Positions 1 to 11,900 of a stretch of DNA of 64,000 bases are shown piece by piece (position 1 is the first letter of the stretch; each line of letters begins with the position of its first letter). The stretch is from Entoloma clypeatum (lineage: Eukaryota; Basidiomycota; Agaricomycetes; Agaricales; Entolomataceae). The DNA lies in NCBI GenBank assembly GCA_963565915.1, contig OY751496.1:3472001-3536000 (forward strand). The letters run 5' to 3'. The notes under the pieces were generated by a model that saw nothing but the letters and a program-made list of their open reading frames with translations, was not told the DNA's origin and ran no database searches. Position numbers and translations under genes: made by a program.

Positions 1-1
1 A

Positions 2-106
2 CCAAGTTCAAGTTCAAGTTCAAGTTCGAGTTCTTCAGATTCGGATGATCAACGTCGCAAGCGCCGTGCGAGACGCAAGAAGAAGAAGACGAAAAAGAGG
101 GACTAA
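2..106 (+). CDS. C-terminal end of a Ser- and Lys/Arg-rich protein (partial)
   Basis: The open frame enters at the left edge and ends with TAA at 104-106. The visible 34 residues are a run of about nine serines, then an Asp/Ser patch, then a strongly basic Lys/Arg tail ending KKTKKRD. This composition is typical of the disordered tails of nuclear RNA-processing proteins in fungi, but no domain is visible, so the function cannot be named. The trinucleotide-like repeats at the very start are low complexity and by themselves not diagnostic. Confidence 0.5.
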   Translation, partial: PSSSSSSSSSSSDSDDQRRKRRARRKKKKTKKRD

Positions 107-310
107 GGGTTTGTCAGGCTTCTTTGGTTGGAGGATCGACCATGGAAGGTCGATATCTTTCTGCTTGGGAGGAGGTGTGGGGGAGCAGTTCTGGCTGACC
201 GCGGACCTCGCGTCATGTGATCGGTCATGTAGATAGTAGTTTGTCCGTAGATCCCTGTTTCTTTAGCTCACTCATCTCGGAGGCAACGACGCACGATCCC
301 CCCCGCTCTT

Positions 311-1177
311 TTGAGGCTCATCCCCACCATCTCCGGACTTAGACCGACAGCAGCCGTTACAGGTGGGTGGGGCCGCTTGTCAGTTGATCCGACCGACGTC
401 CTTCAAGTCCTCGCAGCGCAGAAAGATTATACAGAGTCGAAAGAAGGGAAATCCGACGGCACTGTCCAAAATTGGGTACCCCCACCCCACAACAACGCTG
501 AGCGGACGGTGTTTGGTTTCGTCTACCCTAGTTTGGAAGGCGGCGCTGGGGAGTCGATCGCGGGAACATCCTTGCTGTGGGGAGGGAGAGTCTCCCTGTT
601 CGCTCGGCGAGTCTCTCGCGCGGTTGATTCGGTCGATGGGGAAATGTGGAAGAGGATCGCAGAGAGCAATGGCTCGTACAGTCTCCGCTGGGCTGCGCTT
701 GCGCACGGCATCCTCGGCCGGAACAAGGGCCTGAACCCATTCAGTCTCGAAGCTGCGGGCTTGACTTGCGAAAAGGAGATCGTCAATTTCGAGAAGATGT
801 CTTCGTTGGGTCCTAGGCCAGCCAAGACGAAACGATCCATCATGCGGAAGCACATGAACGAAACATACGGCGTGTTTGGGGAGAAGTACTGCGTTATGGC
901 GACGGAGCTTGCGCTCCTGCTGGAAAACGTCGGTGAGGTCCGGGTGGCGGAGTGGCTTCATTACGAGTGTTAACACCAGGATTGGCAACTTGCTTGCACA
1001 GAGGGCAAGGATCCTGCTAGGGGAAGGGTGCTTTATCGTCTGAGCTACGTGGCCATGCTTGCTTCGTTGAACTTTGGCCCCGGCCCTGAAGGGTATTTGA
1101 GGCCGGAGGTGCTGGTTGCGACACATCTCGGCCATCAGGTGGAGAACTCTGGCTGGAACACGCCTTCTTCACAATGA
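311..1177 (+). CDS. hypothetical protein, two exons visible, 5' end unresolved
   Basis: The frame is open from 251; there is no ATG before codon 109 of the stretch starting at 311, so a first exon with the start codon is probably missing upstream. Exon A runs to 928; a 51-nt intron (929-979, GTCGGT...CCAG) keeps phase 0 into exon B (980-1177), which ends in TGA. Coding character is supported by continuity over the intron and by regularly spaced hydrophobic, aromatic and charged residues, for example WKRIAESNGSYSLRWAALAH and ETYGVFGEKYCVMATELALL. I do not recognise the family. The long open frame on the opposite strand (380-1135) is judged to be its shadow. Confidence 0.45.
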
Positions 1178-1617
1178 CGGATTGAGAGGGAGGAAAGGGC
1201 GAACCCGGGTTGTGCGAAGTGGTTGGCAAGTCTCGGGAAAACTGGAGACGCATGAATACTGCATGAATATGGATAACTTTCATAAGATTCAGCTGACACA
1301 GTAACAGTTTTTTTTCCCCCTCCTTCCTATTATGGTATGTCATACTCGTGTGCACATGTTTTTCCATGAATAATATCATATGAATCACAACGAAACAAAT
1401 GATTTGGGATAATGAAGGCCTACAACTTACTTCCTTCAACCAGAGCCGCGATGTAGAACGGGGTGCCGTAAATCGGAGAAGCAGCATGGTACTTGAGCTC
1501 GTCATCAATGGAAAGCAATCGTCCCAGAATTATATGTACATATACACAACAGGTACAGCGAAAAAAAAAAAAAAAACTCCGAAAACACGAACGAGAAAAA
1601 GACGACATGATCTATCT
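1178..1617. other. convergent 3' intergenic region
   Basis: 440 bp between the stop of the plus-strand hypothetical gene and the stop of the minus-strand oxysterol-binding protein gene. It contains a 16-17 nt A run near 1560 and AT-rich stretches but no convincing coding frame; it probably holds the two 3' UTRs. Confidence 0.5.
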
Positions 1618-4600
1618 TTATTCCATACCCTCCTCAGGCTCATCAATGAAAATCCTGTCCACATTCTTCCACTCCTTCCATCCACCCTCCCTCCACACCC
1701 GCCCCCTCTCCACCCAATACTCCAGCGTATCCCCCACCCTCGCCGGCGTCCACACCCTCTCCCCCGTATCCCCATCCGTCTCTGCCCTAAACCACCTCGG
1801 CCGGTGCGCACTCATCCTCCCCTCCTCCCGCGCCCGGCGTATCCCCCGCTGCTTCTCCTCCTGCTCCCTCTTCAAATCATTCGCAGACTCATACCTCCCC
1901 AGCTCAAACGCACGCTGGTCCGGCCGCAGACGGCAGTCCGTCGGGCAGAGGTACGGTTTCAGCGTGTCCGGGCAGTCATTCAGCGTGATCGCGAACGGCG
2001 TCAGGTTGAACGGCGAGCCAGCAGGCTTCTCCGAGTTTCGCCAGAGGAGGATGTGAGGCGACGACGACGACGACGAGGATGATGATGATAATGACGACAA
2101 CGTGGATGAATGGGTGGTCGTCAGATTTGTATGCACTTCCAGATCGGGATCCAAAGACGCTCGGCTGGGGTTGTTGCCAGCGGGGCTGGCAATCAGCTGC
2201 GAGTTCCACCTCCCAGCGATGTCATACGCGACTCTCCCGTCAGAGTCGATAACATGACCAGCGATCTCGTACGCGTCCTTTCCGCGCCATCCCCGAGGCT
2301 TGAAGGTGAGTATACATTGGTCCTTGGTGCGATGGTTTGTGATCTAAAAGTGTGAGTCAATGGATTATCGAGAACTGACCGGAAGGAAGAAAAACGTACA
2401 ATCATGTCGCCGTAATGATCGATCGTAGGCGAGCCCAGGATGAATCCCGACACGTTGGTCGTGACTTTCTTCCAGCTATAGTGCTCCACCACCTTGCCCT
2501 TTCCGAACCTCCCAGGTGCTTTTGGATATCCGGGGCCACGTTCTTCAGGGATGATCAACTCGGCGTGGGCGATGCCAGTGGGTCGGATTTCAAACGATTT
2601 GCCCATGAACTTGTTTTGGGCATCAACCTGGGGGGAAAGAGATGATCAAAGGGAGGAATGATAGACGACAAAGGACGGAAACATACTTCGCCGTAGTAGT
2701 GCCACGACGGTGATTCTGCCCAGCAAGCTGATATCGGCGGGTGATGGCTCACTTGTTCCGACACGTAACGGTATTGTTTATCGAATCGCACATATTCAAA
2801 CGTTTCGCTCTACAAGGGAACAGTAAACCAACATGGTTAATACACAAGGAATACACTCACAAGCATCGGATTAAAAGGCTTCGCAATCCGCCCAATCGTA
2901 GACGAGTAATTCGACATCGCAAACGCAGCGACAAATGCGATCCGTCTCAGCGGATCCCGTTGAAGAACAGCAGCGTCCACTTTTTTTGAAAGAGAATCAG
3001 TGAACATGAGTCACCACCGTCACTCATCATCACTCACGACACTCCGAAAACTCCATATCCTCCGCCATCCTCTGCAGCATGCTCGTCGGCTCATTGAAAA
3101 ACACCGGGAAACTGATCCTCGTCAGATCCTTCCCGATACTGTGCTTCAACACGCTCCACAGGCTCGTGCTCGGCCGCTCCTCGCACAAATCCAGGCTGTC
3201 CCGCAGATCCTGGTACGCCTTGTAGGGTGCCATATCTGACGCTTTGAACAGCGAGAGGTCGTGTAATGGCGTGATGAGCTCATCAGGGACAACAAGATTA
3301 GGCAGGGTGCCCGACTCGATGGCATCGAAGAACTCGTCTTCGTCGTCTGTGTTGACTTCCTCCGGCTCTTCTGAAAACTTGCGGACATGCGCCGCGGGAG
3401 ACACCACAGTGGTCGTGGAGGTGGTTGAAAAGGTAGTATCCTGAGTCCTGGACCGTAAATGCTGCTCCCCCTCTGCTGGTGCCGGCGCAGAATCAGGGAA
3501 ATACTCTTCCTGTATCGTTTTGCGCGCTGGCGAAGTGAGACCCACCGACCGCTGCTTTACCGTTGTCCCCCCCTCCACCCCATCAAAGAATCGACTGCCC
3601 CTCCTCCTGCTCCTCACCCTCAGCTCCTTCTCCAGCGTTTCCCCCTCTCGAACAACAGTAGCGAAGCTCTCCTCCCAAAACTTCTGCTTCTTCCTCTCCG
3701 CATCCAGCTGCTTCCTATACCACGCCTCCCGGTCCCTTGCCATCTCCACATACTCATTCAACATACCCTGCACGACCCCAAAGGACTCCTTCAACGCGAC
3801 CTTCAACTCCTGCTCCCGCTCCACCGACATCGCCGCCTGCGAACCGAGATTGCTCAAAAGTTGAGCCGTCAGCTCCATCTGCGCCGCCGCCGAGTTGCCA
3901 TGCAGATCGAACCCGGTCTCATGCGGGGGGACCTTGGAGCTCGAATCCGCAGACGACGTGTCCCCCCTCGCATCCTCCCCATCATCCGCCTCGTCATCCC
4001 CATCCTCCTCCTTCTCCTTCTCCTTCTCCGCCACGCCCCGCACGACAACAGACCCCTCCTCCGCACCACCCCTGAAACTCGACATCGAATCCCGATCACT
4101 CTTCCCCCTCCTCATCAGCGTCGCTGCCGCCCACCTCCCCGTCCCAGACTGGCTCCTCAACGACATCGCAAACGACCTCCCCGTGCCCGTATCCTCGCTC
4201 TCATAGCTCAGCCGACCCCTAGCTACACCCTCCGTCTCCCCGTCCGTCGTGGGCGCACCCTCCCGCTCGCGCCTGTACCACTCGATGCTCTTCCCGATCG
4301 CCTGCACCCACCGCGACGCCTCGACGTGGTGGTTCGCCTTCATATACCACTTCTGTACGGACTGGTGCCCTTTCGAAGGGGTCGAATGCACCTCGAAGCG
4401 CTGCCGGTCCGTGGGGGACGCTTTGAGGACCGCGGTCTTCATGGAGATGGAGCCACGGGAGGCGATGCTCTCGTCTTCTTGGTGGCGGTAATCTGGTGGG
4501 TGGTAGGAGTGGGTATATAGGGCAAAAAGGAAAGAGTGGGAAAAAGCAGCAAGGGGTGGGTCGTTGGCTTACATGATAAGACGCCGTTTTGGAGCACGAA

Positions 4601-5804
4601 CCAGCGGGTGTTGTAACCCTTTGCGACGTTGGCGTATTTATTGAGGTAGCCTCGGAGGGAGGGAGGCTCTGATATAGGTGTTTCGATTAAGGTAGTGTCG
4701 TGATTTGCAACTGTTGGTTGCGTTCATCAGCTTTTTTTTTTTTTTGCAACGCCAAAGGAAAGGGGAATAGGCATACACTGTCGTAAGAATACACGGACGC
4801 GATCGTCCGTTCCAGTCTTGTCATATGTCGTCTTTCCTCTGCGATTTCTCACGAAAATGTCTGCGCCGGCTCTGACGGCCAGCTCAATGAGTCTAAGGTC
4901 CTTGCGTCTAGCAGCTTCGTGGAGAAGCGACTGCCCGGAGTCGTCGTCTAGGTACGATAGGTTCACGAACTTGATGCGGGGGGATTCTAGGACGTTGATG
5001 AGGGCGGAAGAGGGTGGGTCGGATGGGGCGGAGAGAATGTAGCTGCGGAGGAGAGAGCGGTAGGAGGCGTTGAGGAAGGAGTGCGAATCTTGGAAAATGA
5101 TATTAGCGCGCGCTATTTTCAGGGAGACGATGCAGGGACAATCAATACCTTCGATTGCCTTGGCCACGTCTTTTCCCTTGGCAACGTCCTTGCACGTCCT
5201 GCCATGGTTGTCCCGCAGGGTGTCATTGACTCCGCCTTGGTCCAACAGCAAGTTGACAACATCGACACGACCGAGGGAGGCAGCGAGATGCAGTGGCGTC
5301 GTTCCCGACCCAGGGGGATGAATTCCATTGGGCGAGATGGCACGATGAGACAAGAGAAGAGCGATAGTATCGACTTGTGTCATAGGATCAGCTTCAGCGT
5401 CATGGGGGGGGGGGGTCATGGCAAGACTTGCCTGAACCACATCGAATAGAAAGATGAAGTGCCGCCGCTCCGGTGTCTAGATCATTCCCAACGCCGGAAC
5501 TTCTCCTGTCCTTGCCAATTTCCGCGAGAAAGGGGTGGATGAGAGCAGGGTCACCTGAAGAAACACCTAAACAATGATAACCCCTCAAGACATGGAGAAC
5601 TCACCGCTGCGCAAAGCGGACAACAACTTGACCTGGTTCAAGGGTTCCGCCAGATCTGAGGCAAAATCAGTTGGATGCTGTGCGAAATGTCCAAGTTTTC
5701 TTACTGTTTGGTCCAGAATTCGAGGACTTTATGGACTCTGGCATCGTTCCTCGCTGTGACGAAGACAGACTGAGATGGCGTGGATTGTGGCTGTGCTCGG
5801 CCAT
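1618..5804 (-). CDS. OSH1: oxysterol-binding protein with ankyrin repeats, PH domain and ORD (Osh1/Osh2 type)
   Basis: Lipid-transfer protein expected at membrane contact sites, exchanging sterol and possibly phosphoinositide. Domain order on the minus strand: ankyrin repeats (about 5605-4777; motifs [19 protein letters not shown] and [20 protein letters not shown]), PH domain (4710-4400; [20 protein letters not shown]), a low-complexity acidic/Ser linker, an FFAT-like acidic stretch ([11 protein letters not shown]), then the ORD with its signature EQVSHHPP near 2740 and the C-terminal LRPDQRAFE segment. Exons I can define: 5605 and up, 5554-5432, 5373-5149, 5088-4777, 4710-4573, 4492-3041, 2979-2861, 2809-2687, 2627-2400, 2343-1618. 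The intron at 5431 is GC-AG (CAG|GCAAGT). The 5' end is unresolved; a candidate ATG is at 5804-5802, but the frame between it and 5703 is not continuous. The gene is divergent from the F-box-like gene. Confidence 0.88.
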
Positions 5805-5950
5805 TCCCGGTTATGATGACAGTATATGTTTAGTTTGTTGCCAAGGAAGGAACGGCGACTACCTGCCAGTCGACCCTGAAGCTTCTTCCCGTGCGGAAAC
5901 TTCCGTTCCTAAATTTACATCAGTCAGTGCACACCACTCGTCAACTTACC

Positions 5951-7326
5951 ATGGCAAGCCGCACCCCGTTCCCTTTGGATATCGTCGACATGGTATTGAG
6001 CGAACTGCACGCAGCCGGTAACTTCAAAACCTTGCAGAACTGCTCCCTCGTCTCCCGCTCACTTCTCAAGCCAAGCCGGAAACGTTTGTTCTCTGCAATC
6101 GCTCTATGCGACGAGCGGCGGGACGCTCTACGGCACCTGCATGCCATCACCCTGAAGAACCCGGATCTCGTCTCCCATTTCCGAACTCTGGAAATCGTCG
6201 GGCTTCGCTGGAGCACTGTCGACAACCTTCTGCTGGACCTCCTACAACGCATAGCTGACACAGGTGTTCTAAACACGCTCAGCGTTCGCACCGCCGGAAT
6301 CTGCTGGACTCGTTTGCAACCCGATTTTCAGCAGGCGCTTTTGCGGGTCCTCAGGTCCCCCCTCCTCCACACCGTCAGACTCATCAATATATGCCCTTCG
6401 TTTCCCATAGAATGCCTGAAAGCTGTGCCACGCTTACAACACCTAGCCTTCTCTTACGAAGATGAAAGACGTGAATGCAAACACAAGGAAGCAGGCCCGT
6501 CCCCGGCCGCGCTTCCAGGACCCAAATCCGTGCCGCCTGCAGTCGAAAGACCTTTGGAGTCCCTCCAATTTGGCCGGAGCGCCCCGAAACGGTTGCTCGA
6601 ATACCTCACAAAACGGTGCGAGTCAGGCATCTCACCACTTCGTGAGCTCTGCGTCGACAGCCTTGAGCCCGACACCGTCACAGCCGCGTCACAGGTCCTT
6701 CAACAAGCAAAAGACACCATCGAGTCCCTCATCTGGATCAATGCCTCCTACGAACTCAGCAGTCGTGCGTGCTCCCCTTTGTTTCCTTTCTCTCTCTTTT
6801 TTTTTTGCTCGTTCGCTACGGGCCACACTCAACCCTCTTTTTTCCAGAAGACCAAATCCACGACAAAATCATCTCCAAGCTCGACTACCGTGCCCTCCCC
6901 CGCCTCCGCTTCATCACTTTCTACATCACCGACCCCGGCACCCACAGGTTCAAATTCATGGCCGACCTCCTCCGCAAACACGGGCTCCCACACACCGTCG
7001 AAGAGCTGACCATCCTCATCGAGTTCCAGCCCGATATCGAAGACTCTGGCGATGCCGTTTTCGAGGTCGGCGGAGAGCTCGCCTCGGTCGATGCCGATGC
7101 TTTATTCACAGCGTGCGCCGGCGTCAAGGGGTCCATGCTGAAGAAGGTGGAGGTGAAGCTGCTGACAACGGGCCCCGAGGACGTGGATGACGAGCACTTC
7201 CAGGGGGCATTGCCGGACTGGTGGTTGCCTGAGCTTCATAAAACCGGGTTGCTCGTCGGTTCGGCGGGACTTTTGGGGGACAAATGGAAGATCTTGAACT
7301 CGCTCTCGGTTGCTTCTCGTGCTTGA
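5951..7326 (+). CDS. F-box-like protein
   Basis: Two exons, 5951-6764 and 6848-7326, joined over an 83-nt intron (GTGCGT...CCAG, phase 1), give 430 residues. The N-terminus (TPFPLDIVDMVLSEL followed by an L..CSLVSRSLLKPSRK pattern) matches the F-box-like helix set common in agaricomycete expansions. The remainder is a leucine-rich, LRR-like solenoid (for example LLHTVRLINI, PRLQHLAF, LRFITFYI) without a recognised catalytic motif. Such proteins are thought to act as substrate adaptors of SCF ubiquitin ligases; that role is inferred from family knowledge. The ATG at 5951 follows a purine-poor leader and sits about 150 bp from the divergent oxysterol-binding protein gene, so the two probably share a promoter region. 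Confidence 0.75.
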
Positions 7327-7633
7327 ATGCTTCAGGCCCACCAGAACGACGGCCCCCCTGCATCATCAGCCCCGTAACTATCATGATCCGATTGTTAACG
7401 CTCACCTAATAAACGTATCATCATCTCAACTGTGCATAAAGGACGAGTACTCGTATGAGCATGTGTGGTGCACGGTTAGTTTAAGCTCATCAAGGTCAAC
7501 CAAGAATATCTATTACATCTATTTTCGCCGCGACTCGAAAATTCACGCCCGACACTCTCAAATGTGGCCAAAATCTTGACGTCGACACCTGCATCCTATT
7601 GCACATATTTATCGGGATCGCGGTGTCGTTCGA
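7327..7633. other. intergenic, no gene seen
   Basis: 307 bp between the stop of the F-box-like gene and the stop codon of the split cysteine-rich protein gene. It is AT-rich in the middle and probably contains the two convergent 3' UTRs. No coding frame or repeat was recognised. Confidence 0.45.
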
Positions 7634-7805
7634 CTACAAGCTTCCATCATTGCACACCTATTTTTTTTTTTTTTTTCGAACAAAAGATCCAAGCTCCATC
7701 ATCGGCACCTCCATAATAGTCCTCAAGGCGGAAGATCGGACTGACCGTTGTCCCGTCATTGGGGCCTGTCTCTCGTTCACAGGTGGTCCCCCACTGGGTG
7801 TCACA
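7634..7805 (-). pseudogene. C-terminal part of small secreted cysteine-rich protein gene, cut off by copia insertion
   Basis: This is the 3' half of a gene whose 5' half lies at 19684-19566 beyond the copia element. The minus-strand sequence next to the TSD encodes a segment (DTQWGTT-C...) that lines up with the intact-order paralog at 50603-50873 (DTKWGTT-C...). An 88-nt intron (7745-7658, GTCAGT...TAG) leads to a last exon (7657-7634) encoding VCNDGSL and a TAG stop, the same eight codons at protein level as in the paralog. Coding length over both halves and the splice is exactly 66 codons, supporting the model. Separated from its start by almost 12 kb of nested transposons, the gene is very unlikely to be expressed as a normal product. 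Confidence 0.8.
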
Positions 7806-8113
7806 TGTTGAAACTTTTCCCATCACGTAGATTAGATTTAGATTAGATCGCATCACGTGACCATTACATATCTTTCTTACATACTTGTTTGGTTGGTACA
7901 AACAGTAGTACGGTATATAAGACCAGGAAACTGTCAATATCAACAAGTTGTCTCGACTCTTAACCAGCTCCATCGCTCTTACCAACCTCAACCGCTCTCA
8001 CCAGCCTTACCCCTCCAAACCATGTAAGTGACCATAGCGGTATCGTAGAGTACTTCCACTGTAGCTATGTTGCTCAGTACACCTGTGGCTAGTGCCCAGG
8101 TGGAACTTCAACA
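7806..8113 (+). repeat. 5' LTR of outer copia element
   Basis: 308 bp, starting TGTTGAAAC and ending ACTTCAACA, so with short inverted ends. A TATATAA box lies at 7914-7920 and presumably drives element transcription. It is in the same orientation as 19256-19565. Confidence 0.95.
7914..7920 (+). promoter_or_regulatory. TATA box in copia 5' LTR
   Basis: TATATAA in a conserved position in every LTR of this family in the window (for example 19364-19370). It is the likely core promoter defining the U3/R boundary about 25-30 bp downstream. Confidence 0.55.
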
Positions 8114-8126
8114 GGTTATGGGCCCC
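8114..8126 (+). other. primer-binding site of outer copia (half tRNA-iMet type)
   Basis: GGTTATGGGCCCC directly follows the CA end of the LTR. It is complementary to the anticodon-arm end of the 5' half of initiator methionine tRNA, ending at the CAT anticodon loop (…GGGCCCATAACC), as known for Drosophila copia, rather than to a tRNA 3' CCA end. The same site is present at 14021-14033 and 40341-40353 in the other two copies. Confidence 0.7.
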
Positions 8127-8383
8127 GGATAGCAGAGGGACTTGGGAAACGCTGGCAACAGCGAGTACCTGCCCACTCTACCCTGGCTGGCGAAGAACCG
8201 ATCGAAAGATCTAGGTTCTGAGTCTTACTTCTTCACACATGAACCTGGGAACGTCATTACGACAAGTACCTGTCATGAGACGTCCCTAAGGGGATTGACC
8301 TAGTACACTCCATGTGGAAACGTTGATCGCACCTCATACGTTTCTGACATATAAAGGGTTTTTCCCGTGACCGCTATTCCTAA

Positions 8384-8693
8384 TGTTGAAGTTCCACCTG
8401 GGCGCTAGCCACAGGTGTACTGAGCAACATGGCTACAGTGGAAGTACTCTACGATACCGCTATGGTCACTTACTTGGTTGGGAAGGGTGAGGCTGATGAG
8501 AGCGGTTGAGGCTGGTAAGAGCGATGGAGCTGGTTAAGAGTCAAGAGACAACTTGTTGGTATTGACAGTTTCCTGGTCTTATATACTGTACTACTGTTTG
8601 TACCAACCAAACAAATATGTAAGAAAGATATGTAATGGTCACGTGATGTGATCTAATCTAAATCTAATCTACGTGATGGGAAAAGTTTCAACA
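8384..8693 (-). repeat. 3' LTR of inner copia copy
   Basis: 310 bp, reverse orientation, reading TGTTGAAG...TTTCAACA on the plus strand. It forms an inverted pair with the outer 5' LTR 7806-8113, with a 270-bp spacer. Confidence 0.95.
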
Positions 8694-8909
8694 CCCCCCC
8701 ATATTTAGTACATACTTCTAAATACATCTTATTTTTCCCATATAGGTACTTTTCTTCGTCTAGTTTTTTAGTAATCCGAAGTATGGGATAAACTTGTTAA
8801 AGAGGATTTTCCCCAGATTCTTAGTTAAAAGATCTGCAGGGTTATTCACTCCTTCAATGAATTCGACCGTGATGATGCCTTCGGATACTTTCTCTCTGAC
8901 AAAGTGGAA

Positions 8910-11900
8910 TCACACATCGATGTGCTTGGATCGCTTCTCAGTTACAGGGTTGGATGCGATAAAGACGGAGCCGTTGTTATCTCCATAGATCGGTACTGAT
9001 CCGATCTGCATTCCAAGTTCGGCAAGCATGCTTCTCAGCCATGTTGCTGCGCGACTGCAATCTGATAGCGCCATATACTCTGCTTCTGTAGAAGAGAGGG
9101 CAATGGTTTTTTGCGCCGATGATACCCATGTTATTGCTCCAGACGCCAGTGATATGAAGAAGCCGGTGGTAGACCTCCTTGTGTTTTCATCTGACGCCCA
9201 GTCGGAGTCTGTGAATGCATAGATCCCTTTCCCTGAGTCCCCATCATACATGATAGCATAATCTTTTGTTGCCTTCAAATATCTGCAAATATCCCTAGCC
9301 ACTTCTAAATGACGTTTGGTGGGTTTCACGGAAAATTGGGACATTTTGATTACAGCAAAGCAGATGTCAGGCCTCGTTCCAATCATCAGATATAGGAGTG
9401 ATCCGATGACGGATTGGTACTTGGATCGGAGTTCTGCATTGGGTTCATCTTCGGATGCCATGGGTTTGTAGCCCGTAGGGAGTGGGGTATGGGTTGCATT
9501 GGATTCACTCATCCCCATGCGTGTGAGTATTTTCTCAAGGTAAGGTACTTGATCAATGAAGATCCTCTTCCCATGTTGCCTTATCTGGATCGAAAGAAAC
9601 TCTTTTGGTTCCCCACCAGGCACGAGGTGCCCTAGGTCCCTACATTCCCATGTGGTCATGAAGGCCCTCTTTTTCTCTAGCGTATATTCCCGGTTTGTGC
9701 CGAGAAAAGCAGAGTCGTCGACATAGATGACGGCGATTACAATTTCCCCGTTGGTACTTTTGTGAATGAAAACACCCGCATCGGAGTGAAGCCGGACAAA
9801 GCCGAGCTTTTTCATGGAGGAATCAAGTTCTCTCCACCAGGCTAGTGCGGCCTGCTTAAGTCCATATAGGGCTTTGTATAGTCGGTACACGAGGTGTTCT
9901 TTCCCTTTTACTACGTAGCCCTCAGGCTGTCGCATGTAGATGACCTCACGGAGCGTTCCATAGAGGAAGGCTGATGAGACGTCCAAAAGTGTCATGAACC
10001 ACCCTTCAAGGGCTGTCAATGCCAGTATTAATCGGACGGTTTCATATCTCACGACTGGTGAGAAGATCTGATCAAAGTCGATCCCTTCTACCTGTGAGAA
10101 GCCTTTTGCGACGAGGCGTGCTTTCAGACGCCCATCGGACTTTTCATTGTAAACCCATTTGTTCCTTAGAGCTTTCCTCCCTTCAGGCAGGGGTACTAGC
10201 TCCGTGATCACCCCGCGGCGTTTGAGCATATCTAGCTCTTTTCGTTCAGCCGCATACCAGTCTTCTTTATTTGGAAGAGGGTATATGTCTTTGTGGGACA
10301 TTTCAACGATGCCAACTTGGACTGATATTGCCTCCATCAGGAGGTCATTCATCCATGCTGTTTGACCACCCAATCTCCGTCTTCGATCTAATTTTTCAAG
10401 ATCAGATGCTGGAGTGTCTTCCCCATAGATGCTTCCTGGCATCTTCCGAACTCGTCGTTCCCTGATCGGACGATCTGGTACTTGCTCAGGTTCCGGAGTG
10501 GGTACTCGTGGTTCGTCATCAGGCTCACTGGCAGGCAGTTCGTTGTCTGATTCAGGTTGATCCTGTTCAATGGGAACTGGGTTATGAGGTATTTCATTGT
10601 GACTTTTGTCGTCGTTGCTGCCAGGGATGAGATCCTCAAACTCATCAGCCGGCTCTGGGTTTTCCATTTCTGGATGGTTTTCTGGCAAAGGGTCAATGTG
10701 GCATCTAGGGTACTTGCTTTCATAAAAGATAGCTTTCCCTCCCATGAAAATCGTGTTGGTCTCAGGATCCATGAAGCGGTATCCTTTGACCCCTGGTTTT
10801 GATCTGAGATAAATCATCAATCGAGATCTTGACTCCAGGGAGTTTCTGCGTTTTTCTTTTGGGATATATACGTATGCTTGGCATCCGAAGACTCTGACGC
10901 TGGACATGTCGGGGATCTCATTGGTCACCCTGGAATAAGGGGTTTTCCATTCAAGACGTTGCATGGGGGTTCTGTTGTATAGAAATGCTGCATGTTCCAA
11001 ACAGAATTCCCACCACATCGGCGGTAGACATGCGTCGAAACGCAATGCCTGAGATTTTTCCCACAGAGTTCGATTTATCCGTTCTGCTCTACCATTCTGC
11101 TGATGCTGATATGGGAGTGTGACGTCGATCAGAATTCCATGATCGGCAAGTACATCCTTGTATTCATCGAATTCTCCACCTCCATCAACCCGCCATTTTT
11201 TAGGGGTGGCGGCGAATTGATTCTGGATCATTGCAAGGAATTGTTTTAGCGCTGTGATGGTGCCTGACTTTTTCCTAAGCAAGACGACCCAGACATGGGA
11301 AGAAAAATCATCCAAAAAGGTAAGGAAATATTTGTACTTGTGGTACGATGCCGTGGATATCTGCTTCAAGTCCGAATGGATCAAATCAAAGGGTTTGACA
11401 GCCCTTGTCATCGAGTTAGGGTAAGACTGATTCGGCATTTTCCCTTTTAGACACCCCGTGCAGCTTTCCTGTGATTTCTCACGTACTAACGTTTTGGGTA
11501 CTCCTTTGGTACTGGTGGGAATCTTATTGAGCGCCTGGTCATTTGGGTGGCCAAGGCGTTTATGCCAGGTTTCAACAGTGATTTCGCTAGAGATCACGTG
11601 GATCTGGTCATAGCGTATTTCAGTGTCTAGCCAGTAAATGGTTTGTCCGATGAAATGAGGCGAAAACTGTATTTTGTTCAGCCCTTTAGAGATATTAATT
11701 TCTCCACGCATTCCATCAACTTTGTAACCATGGTTAAGGAAGACGCCTAGGGACAATAGACGTGTGTCCATATCCGGAATATAAAATACCGGTCGTAGGA
11801 GATGGGTTTTAGTTTCCCCATTTAGGGTATGCCGTACTGGAACGGCCCCAACTCCGAGAATTTCCAGTTTCTTTCCCTTTGCAGCTGTTTGGACAAATCG

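Noticed and set aside
380..1135. 251-codon open frame on the minus strand
   Set aside because: It overlaps the plus-strand gene 311-1177, whose protein continues across a phase-consistent intron; the minus frame is Arg/Pro-rich and shadow-like.
3459..4520. 353-codon Pro/Leu/Arg-rich plus-strand frame
   Set aside because: Antisense to the long exon of the oxysterol-binding protein gene; composition is explained by the complement of the acidic/Ser linker.
5675..5705. A 27-nt intron in the oxysterol-binding protein gene (GTAAGA...CACAG)
   Set aside because: Too short for a fungal intron and the joined frame is wrong.
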